From Actinoallomurus sp. (GTDB taxonomy: Bacteria; Actinomycetota; Actinomycetes; Streptosporangiales; Streptosporangiaceae), in contig JAOPYG010000444.1 in NCBI GenBank assembly GCA_025964685.1, forward strand, positions 1 to 64,000: 64,000 nt of DNA. The letters are read 5' to 3'. Positions 59,659 through 64,000 of this stretch are shown piece by piece. The first letter of the stretch is position 1. Each line of letters starts with the position of its first letter. Position numbers and translations under genes: made by a program. The notes under the pieces were generated by a model. It was given only the letters and a program-made list of their open reading frames with translations, was not told the origin of the DNA and did no database searches.

Positions 59659-59831
59659 CGTAACGAAGCCGCGTGATGCGATGGACTTGGTTACGCCTCG
59701 GAGCGGGCCGCCCCGCGCCGGTGACGAGCTGGAACGCCCACCCCCGTGTTCCGGTCCGATACATGCAGGAGAACGCCGGATGTCTCGCCGAACAAGCGGG
59801 TCGCTCATTACCCGTACAAAGCCGTACAGAT
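59659..59831. promoter_or_regulatory. Divergent control region between the two STAND genes
   Basis: The 273-nt gap contains CGTAAC (59659-59664) and GTTACG (59690-59695) as an inverted repeat with a 25-nt spacer. A 10-nt direct repeat of CCGTACA(A/G) lies at 59812-59821 and 59822-59831. Both could bind the N-terminal HTH of the divergent protein. No consensus -35 is clear. Confidence 0.4.
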
Positions 59832-59861
59832 CAGAACTCATGCCGCGACCTGTCCGTCACC

Positions 59862-62800
59862 ATGGGTGACGGTGGTGAGGCGCGGTCGGGGGCCGGCCCG
59901 GCGGATCCGGCGCGGATCGTCACGCGACGTGACTTCGCGGACGAGCTGACACGATTACGCGAACTGGCCGGGCTGTCCGTACGGGACGTCGCCAAGGCCG
60001 CGGGCCTGCCCGACAGCACGATGGGTGACTACTTCGCCGGCCGGCATCTGCCGTCGCTGAAGGCCGCCGGGCTGCCCGGCATCCTGCGCGCCTGCGGAGT
60101 GACCGATCCGGAGTCCGTCGCGCGGTGGCTGGAGGCGCTTCGCCGCGTACGGCGCAGTCCGGGCCGGCGGTCGGCCGAGACCCGCGCGCCGTACCTGGGG
60201 CTGGCGAGCTTCCAACCGGAGGACGCCGAATGGTTCTTCGGCCGGGAGACGCTGACCGCGGCCCTGGTCGCCCGCGTGCTCGAACGCCGGGGCCAGGGCA
60301 TCCTCGCCGTCACCGGTCCGTCGGGCTCGGGTAAGTCGTCTCTGTTGCGGGCGGGCCTGATCCCCGCGCTGCCCTGGCCGTCACTGCTCCTGAGCCCGGG
60401 CACGGACCCCATCGGCGCGCTCGCGTCCACGCTCGCGACCCTGGCCGGAGAGCCGGATGACGTGGTCGACGGGGTGCGCGGGGACCCGTCACGCGCCGCG
60501 GGGCTCGCGGCGCGGGCCGCGTCGGCCGGGGACTCCGGCGAGGCCGCGGACCGGCGGCTCGTCATCGTCGTGGACCAGTTCGAGGAGGTGTTCACCGGCG
60601 GCTGCACGGACGCCGAGCGCACCGCGTTCCTCTCCGCGCTCCAGGCGATCGCGCGGTCGGCCGCCATCGTCGTGATCGGGCTGCGCGCCGACTTCTACGC
60701 ACGCGCGCTGCGCCACCGCGAGCTGGCCCGGATCCTCCAGACCTCGCAGCTGGTCGTGGGGCCGATGAGTGAGACGGAGCTGCGCACGGCGATCGTGACG
60801 CCGGCGCAGAAGGCAGGGCTGACACTGGAGCCCGGCCTCGTCGAGCTCCTGCTCCAGGACCTTCGCGCGTCCTCGCGCGACCGGGACGCCGAAGAGGCGC
60901 ACGACGCCGGCGCGCTCCCGCTGCTGTCCCACGCCCTGTTGGCGACCTGGTTACGCCGCCACCGGCGCCGGCTCACCATCGCCGACTACCGGGAGAGCGG
61001 CGGCATCGGGGGAGCGGTGGCCCGCACCGCCGAGTCGGCGTACGCCACGCTGAGCCCCGCGCAGAAGCGGATCGCCCGGCAGATCTTCCTGCGGCTGGTG
61101 CACGTCGCCGACGACACCGGCGACACGCGGCGCCGGGTGACGCTCGGGGAGTTGCCGCCCGGCGACGAGGTGATCGAAGTCCTCGACCATCTCATCGACC
61201 AGCGGCTCATCACCGTGGCGACGGATGAGTTCGCTCTCATCCACGAGGCGCTGCTGGCCGCCTGGCCGCGGCTGCGCGCCTGGCTCGACGCGGACCGGGT
61301 CGGCCTGCGCACCCATCGCCGGCTGAGCTTCGCCGCGGAGGTGTGGCGCGACTCCGGGCAGGATCCCAGCACCCTCCTGCGGACGGTCCGCCTCGCCGAG
61401 GCGGCCGAATGGGCCGAGGACACGCGCCATGCCGCAGACATGAACGCCCTCGAACGCGACTTCCTCGCCGCCGGCGTCGAGCACGAACGCGCGGAGCAGC
61501 GGTCGGCGCGCCGCCGGAGCCGCCGCCGCCAGCAGCTGCTGGCCGCACTGTTATCCCTGTCCCTGGTGGCGAGCGCGCTGGCGGTCATCGCCTTTCGCCA
61601 GCGGGGACGCGCCGACGAACAGCGGGACATCGCGATCTCCCGCCGGGTCGCCGTCGAGGCGGAAAAACTGCGCGTGAAGGACGTCGACCTCGCCGGACAG
61701 TTGTCCCTGGCCGCCTACCAGGTGGCGCCGACCCAGGAGGCCAGATCCAGCCTGCTGGAGTCCTACGCCGGCCCCGCGGTGACGCGGGTGCTCGGCTCGT
61801 CCGGCATCCTGCAGAGCGTCGCGTTCACGCGCGACGGCCGGCGGATGGCGACCGGCGGGACCGACCGGACCGTACGCCTGTGGAACATGCGCGATCGGAG
61901 CCGCCCCATCGCGATCGGGGCTCCGCTGCGCGGACACCGCGACACGGTCTTCACGGTGGCGTTCAGCCCCGACGGGCGGCTGCTGCTCAGCGGCGGTGGT
62001 GGCGGTGCCGTACACCTCTGGCGGCTCGACGGCGACACCGTGAGGGACGGGGGTTCGCTCCCAGGGCCGCGCGGCACCGTGTACTCCGTGGCCTTCAGCC
62101 CGGACGGCCGCACCGTCGCCGCGGGCAGCGCCGATGAGCACCTCTACCTGTGGGACCTGAGCGACGCGGCCCGGCCCGTGCCGCTCGCGCGACCACTGGC
62201 GGGGCCCGGCGGTGCCGTGCAGTCGGTCGCCTTCAGCCCGGACGGGCGCACGCTGGCGGCGGGTTCGGCGGAGGGCGGGGTGCGGCTGTGGGACCTCGGC
62301 GACCGTCCGCGGCCCCTCGGGGCTGCGCTGACCGCGTCGGCGAAGTCGATCTTCGCGGTGACGTTCAGCCCGGACGGGCGCACTCTCGCGGCGGGCGGCG
62401 CCGATGACACCGTACGGCTGTGGAATGTGACCGATCGCGCCGCGCCGGTCAGCCGCGGCGCCCCCATGGGCGGCCCCAAGGGGTGGATCAACTCCCTCGC
62501 CTTCGCCCCCGGCGGCCGCACCCTGGCGGCGGCCAGCTCGGACGGGCAGGTCTGGATCTGGGACGCCGTCACGCACGCGAGAACCGCCTCGCTGCCCCAC
62601 CCGGGAGCGGTGACCGGCGTCGTCTTCCTCGGCGCCGGCTCGCTGGCCACCAGTGCCTCCGACGGTGCCACCCGGATCTGGGACCTGCCCGGTCCGGTCG
62701 TCGAGGCGCCCGCCGGCGATGTCTTCTCCACGACCGTCGGCTCACGCGGTCACGTCCTGGCCACCGCCTCGTCCGGCGGCACCGCTCAGCTCTGGAGTCT

Positions 62801-63752
62801 CGCCGACCCCCGTCACCCCGCACCACTTGGACCGCCGATCCGCGATGCCGTACGCGTCGGCCGCGCCTCGGGGGCCAGCGCGCTCAGCCCGGACGCCAGG
62901 ACCCTGGTCGTCGGTGGCGTCGACGGCGGCTCGCAGCTGTGGAACGTCGCGGACCCGGCGAGGCCCACGCCGTTGCGGACCCGGCTGACCGGTCCGGCGG
63001 GGACCATCCAGGGACTCGCGTTCCGCCCGGACGGCCGCCTGGTGGCCGCCTCCAGCAACGACAAGAAGGTATGGCTCTGGGACATCGGTGACCCGGGTCA
63101 TCCGGTCCGCGTCTCGCCGCCGCTGACCGGCCCGGCGAACTACGCGTACGCGCCGGCGTTCAGCCCGGACGGCCGGACCCTCGCGGTCGGCAGCGCCGAC
63201 TCGCGCGTCTACCTCTGGGACGTCACCGACCCACACCGGCCGACGCCCCTGGGACCTCCGCTCACCGGCCATTCCCGGTACGTGTTCAGCGTCGCGTTCA
63301 GCCCTGACGGGAGGACGATGGCCAGCGGGGGCGCGGACAACAAGGTCGTGCTGTGGGACGTCACCGACCGGCGTCACCCGCGCCGGTCACCCGTGCCGCT
63401 GACCGGCCCCGACAACTACGTATGGTCCGTCGTCTTCGACGGCACCGGCCGGCTCCTGGCGGCCACCGCGGGAGACGGGAGCGCCTGGCTGTGGGACGTG
63501 GCCGATCCGCGTCATCCGCGTGGCCTCGCCACGATCAGCGGATCGCCCGACGCCCTCTACACCGACGTGTTCGACACCGGCCGCTCCATCCTCGTCACCG
63601 CCGGTGTCGGCAGGACGGTGCGCCTGTGGAACACCGACGCGGGACAGGTCGCCGCGCGTCTCTGTTCCGTCGCCGGGACGCCCATCACCAGGGCCGAATG
63701 GGACCACTACCTTCCCGACCGGCCGTACCGCCCGCCCTGCCGGGCGCGGTGA
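59862..63752 (+). CDS. HTH-nSTAND1-transmembrane-WD40 protein
   Basis: 1296 residues from ATG 59862. N-terminal Xre-like HTH (FADELTRLRELAGLSVRDVAKAAGLPDSTMGDYFAGRHLPSL, 25-67), nSTAND1 ATPase: FFGRE (125-129), Walker A GPSGSGKSS (152-160), Walker B LVIVVDQFEEVF (233-244, D238), and an arginine-rich winged-helix region to about 500. One membrane helix (558-578) precedes 14 WD40 repeats (about 640-1260), each near VAFSPDGRTLAAGSADxxVRLWDL, enough for two 7-bladed propellers. Likely a membrane-tethered sensor whose ATPase signals to the HTH. The start codon lacks a clear ribosome binding site; alternatives lie upstream. Divergent from the NB-ARC-TPR gene. Confidence 0.9.
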   Translation: MGDGGEARSGAGPADPARIVTRRDFADELTRLRELAGLSVRDVAKAAGLPDSTMGDYFAGRHLPSLKAAGLPGILRACGVTDPESVARWLEALRRVRRSPGRRSAETRAPYLGLASFQPEDAEWFFGRETLTAALVARVLERRGQGILAVTGPSGSGKSSLLRAGLIPALPWPSLLLSPGTDPIGALASTLATLAGEPDDVVDGVRGDPSRAAGLAARAASAGDSGEAADRRLVIVVDQFEEVFTGGCTDAERTAFLSALQAIARSAAIVVIGLRADFYARALRHRELARILQTSQLVVGPMSETELRTAIVTPAQKAGLTLEPGLVELLLQDLRASSRDRDAEEAHDAGALPLLSHALLATWLRRHRRRLTIADYRESGGIGGAVARTAESAYATLSPAQKRIARQIFLRLVHVADDTGDTRRRVTLGELPPGDEVIEVLDHLIDQRLITVATDEFALIHEALLAAWPRLRAWLDADRVGLRTHRRLSFAAEVWRDSGQDPSTLLRTVRLAEAAEWAEDTRHAADMNALERDFLAAGVEHERAEQRSARRRSRRRQQLLAALLSLSLVASALAVIAFRQRGRADEQRDIAISRRVAVEAEKLRVKDVDLAGQLSLAAYQVAPTQEARSSLLESYAGPAVTRVLGSSGILQSVAFTRDGRRMATGGTDRTVRLWNMRDRSRPIAIGAPLRGHRDTVFTVAFSPDGRLLLSGGGGGAVHLWRLDGDTVRDGGSLPGPRGTVYSVAFSPDGRTVAAGSADEHLYLWDLSDAARPVPLARPLAGPGGAVQSVAFSPDGRTLAAGSAEGGVRLWDLGDRPRPLGAALTASAKSIFAVTFSPDGRTLAAGGADDTVRLWNVTDRAAPVSRGAPMGGPKGWINSLAFAPGGRTLAAASSDGQVWIWDAVTHARTASLPHPGAVTGVVFLGAGSLATSASDGATRIWDLPGPVVEAPAGDVFSTTVGSRGHVLATASSGGTAQLWSLADPRHPAPLGPPIRDAVRVGRASGASALSPDARTLVVGGVDGGSQLWNVADPARPTPLRTRLTGPAGTIQGLAFRPDGRLVAASSNDKKVWLWDIGDPGHPVRVSPPLTGPANYAYAPAFSPDGRTLAVGSADSRVYLWDVTDPHRPTPLGPPLTGHSRYVFSVAFSPDGRTMASGGADNKVVLWDVTDRRHPRRSPVPLTGPDNYVWSVVFDGTGRLLAATAGDGSAWLWDVADPRHPRGLATISGSPDALYTDVFDTGRSILVTAGVGRTVRLWNTDAGQVAARLCSVAGTPITRAEWDHYLPDRPYRPPCRAR

Positions 63753-63761
63753 CCCCGCGTC

Positions 63762-64000
63762 CTACCGCTCGTGCAGGTGATCGAGGACGTCGGGGAGGGC
63801 GATGGTGAAGTCGTCCCGGTCGTCGTCCCAGCGCCGGAAGACCGCCGCGGCGGCGAGCGGGAGCTCGTCGGGAAGGTTCGCCTCGGCCATCGTCGCGGCG
63901 GCCTCCTCCATCTCGGGCGCCCACCGCCAGGCGCGGGCCGCGACACCGGACAGCCGTTCGGGGGCGGAGAGGTGATCGGCCGCGCCCCGCCGTGCCTCGG
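63762..64000 (-). CDS. 6-phosphogluconate dehydrogenase-like protein, C-terminal part (DUF1932), incomplete
   Basis: The window ends inside this minus-strand gene; TAG is at 63762-63764. The visible 79 residues include RLSGVAARAWRWAPEMEEAAATMAEANLPDELPLAAAAVFRRW, which matches the C-terminal DUF1932 domain of NAD-binding phosphogluconate dehydrogenase-like proteins (beta-hydroxyacid dehydrogenase relatives). The Rossmann half is outside the window, so cofactor and substrate cannot be read. It is convergent with the STAND gene, with only 9 nt between the ends. Confidence 0.7.
   Translation of the reverse strand, partial: EARRGAADHLSAPERLSGVAARAWRWAPEMEEAAATMAEANLPDELPLAAAAVFRRWDDDRDDFTIALPDVLDHLHER

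Noticed and set aside
1-64000. Integrated element, prophage or insertion sequence
   Set aside because: No integrase, transposase, tRNA-associated att repeat, or stretch of clearly different base composition was seen.

Overview
The window is very GC-rich, with strong third-position GC bias, GTG/TTG starts, GGAGG ribosome binding sites and many 4-nt stop/start overlaps. Its gene families (two stand-alone LigD-type polymerase domains, TIGR03083/TIGR03084 proteins, SPW-repeat protein, DUF6351, DUF35/Ltp pairs, STAND ATPases with TPR or WD40 arrays) point to a filamentous actinobacterium. Streptosporangiales-like (Actinomadura/Actinoallomurus type) is my inference; nothing here fixes the genus. 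There is no rRNA, tRNA, CRISPR array, insertion sequence or phage.

Layout. (1) 0-8 kb: a DNA-repair island. A DinB translesion polymerase, whose start codon lies inside a perfect LexA/SOS box, sits between two stand-alone LigD-type primase-polymerases, with a secreted beta-lactamase-fold hydrolase and a divergent MarR/SnoaL pair. (2) 8-17.6 kb: two membrane acyltransferases; a remnant aromatic-acid locus (internally deleted PrpF/GalD-like gene, extradiol dioxygenase, FadR-type GntR regulator) carrying two copies of one palindromic operator; then an acyl-CoA dehydrogenase, a YbdK-type ligase and an SPW protein. (3) 17.6-36.3 kb: an acyl-CoA/alicyclic catabolism region. It has several SDRs, an MFE-2-like SDR/MaoC pair, an acyl-CoA dehydrogenase coupled to an NDP-forming acyl-CoA ligase, a DUF35/Ltp-type thiolase pair, secreted hydrolases, and TetR and LysR regulators. 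Three promoters here share TTCTAGAA-centred palindromes, which suggests one TetR-type regulon. (4) 36.3-48.6 kb: a mixed region with a Ser/Thr kinase carrying a TolB-like propeller, an MBL hydrolase, secreted proteins, pirin, a DHA2 exporter, and several decayed fragments (truncated AraC, half-size EamA, a scrap of kinase activation loop).

(5) 48.6-64 kb is the most interesting part. An ATPase-domain-only Hsp70 is in an operon with a NarL-type histidine kinase and response regulator. Next to it is a second minus-strand run: a 1476-residue NB-ARC ATPase with exactly 24 indel-free 40-residue TPRs, a class III nucleotidyl-cyclase-like protein that keeps both metal aspartates but has replaced the usual substrate and transition-state residues, a patatin phospholipase and a PlsC acyltransferase. 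Divergent from it is a 1296-residue HTH-nSTAND1-TM-WD40 protein. The NB-ARC and cyclase-like proteins share a short F-[DN]-G-x-V-x(3)-GDLVxGxK motif. I propose this as a STAND-controlled, membrane-lipid-directed signalling or defence locus, partly resembling Pycsar/CBASS logic (cyclase plus phospholipase). That is inference and untested.
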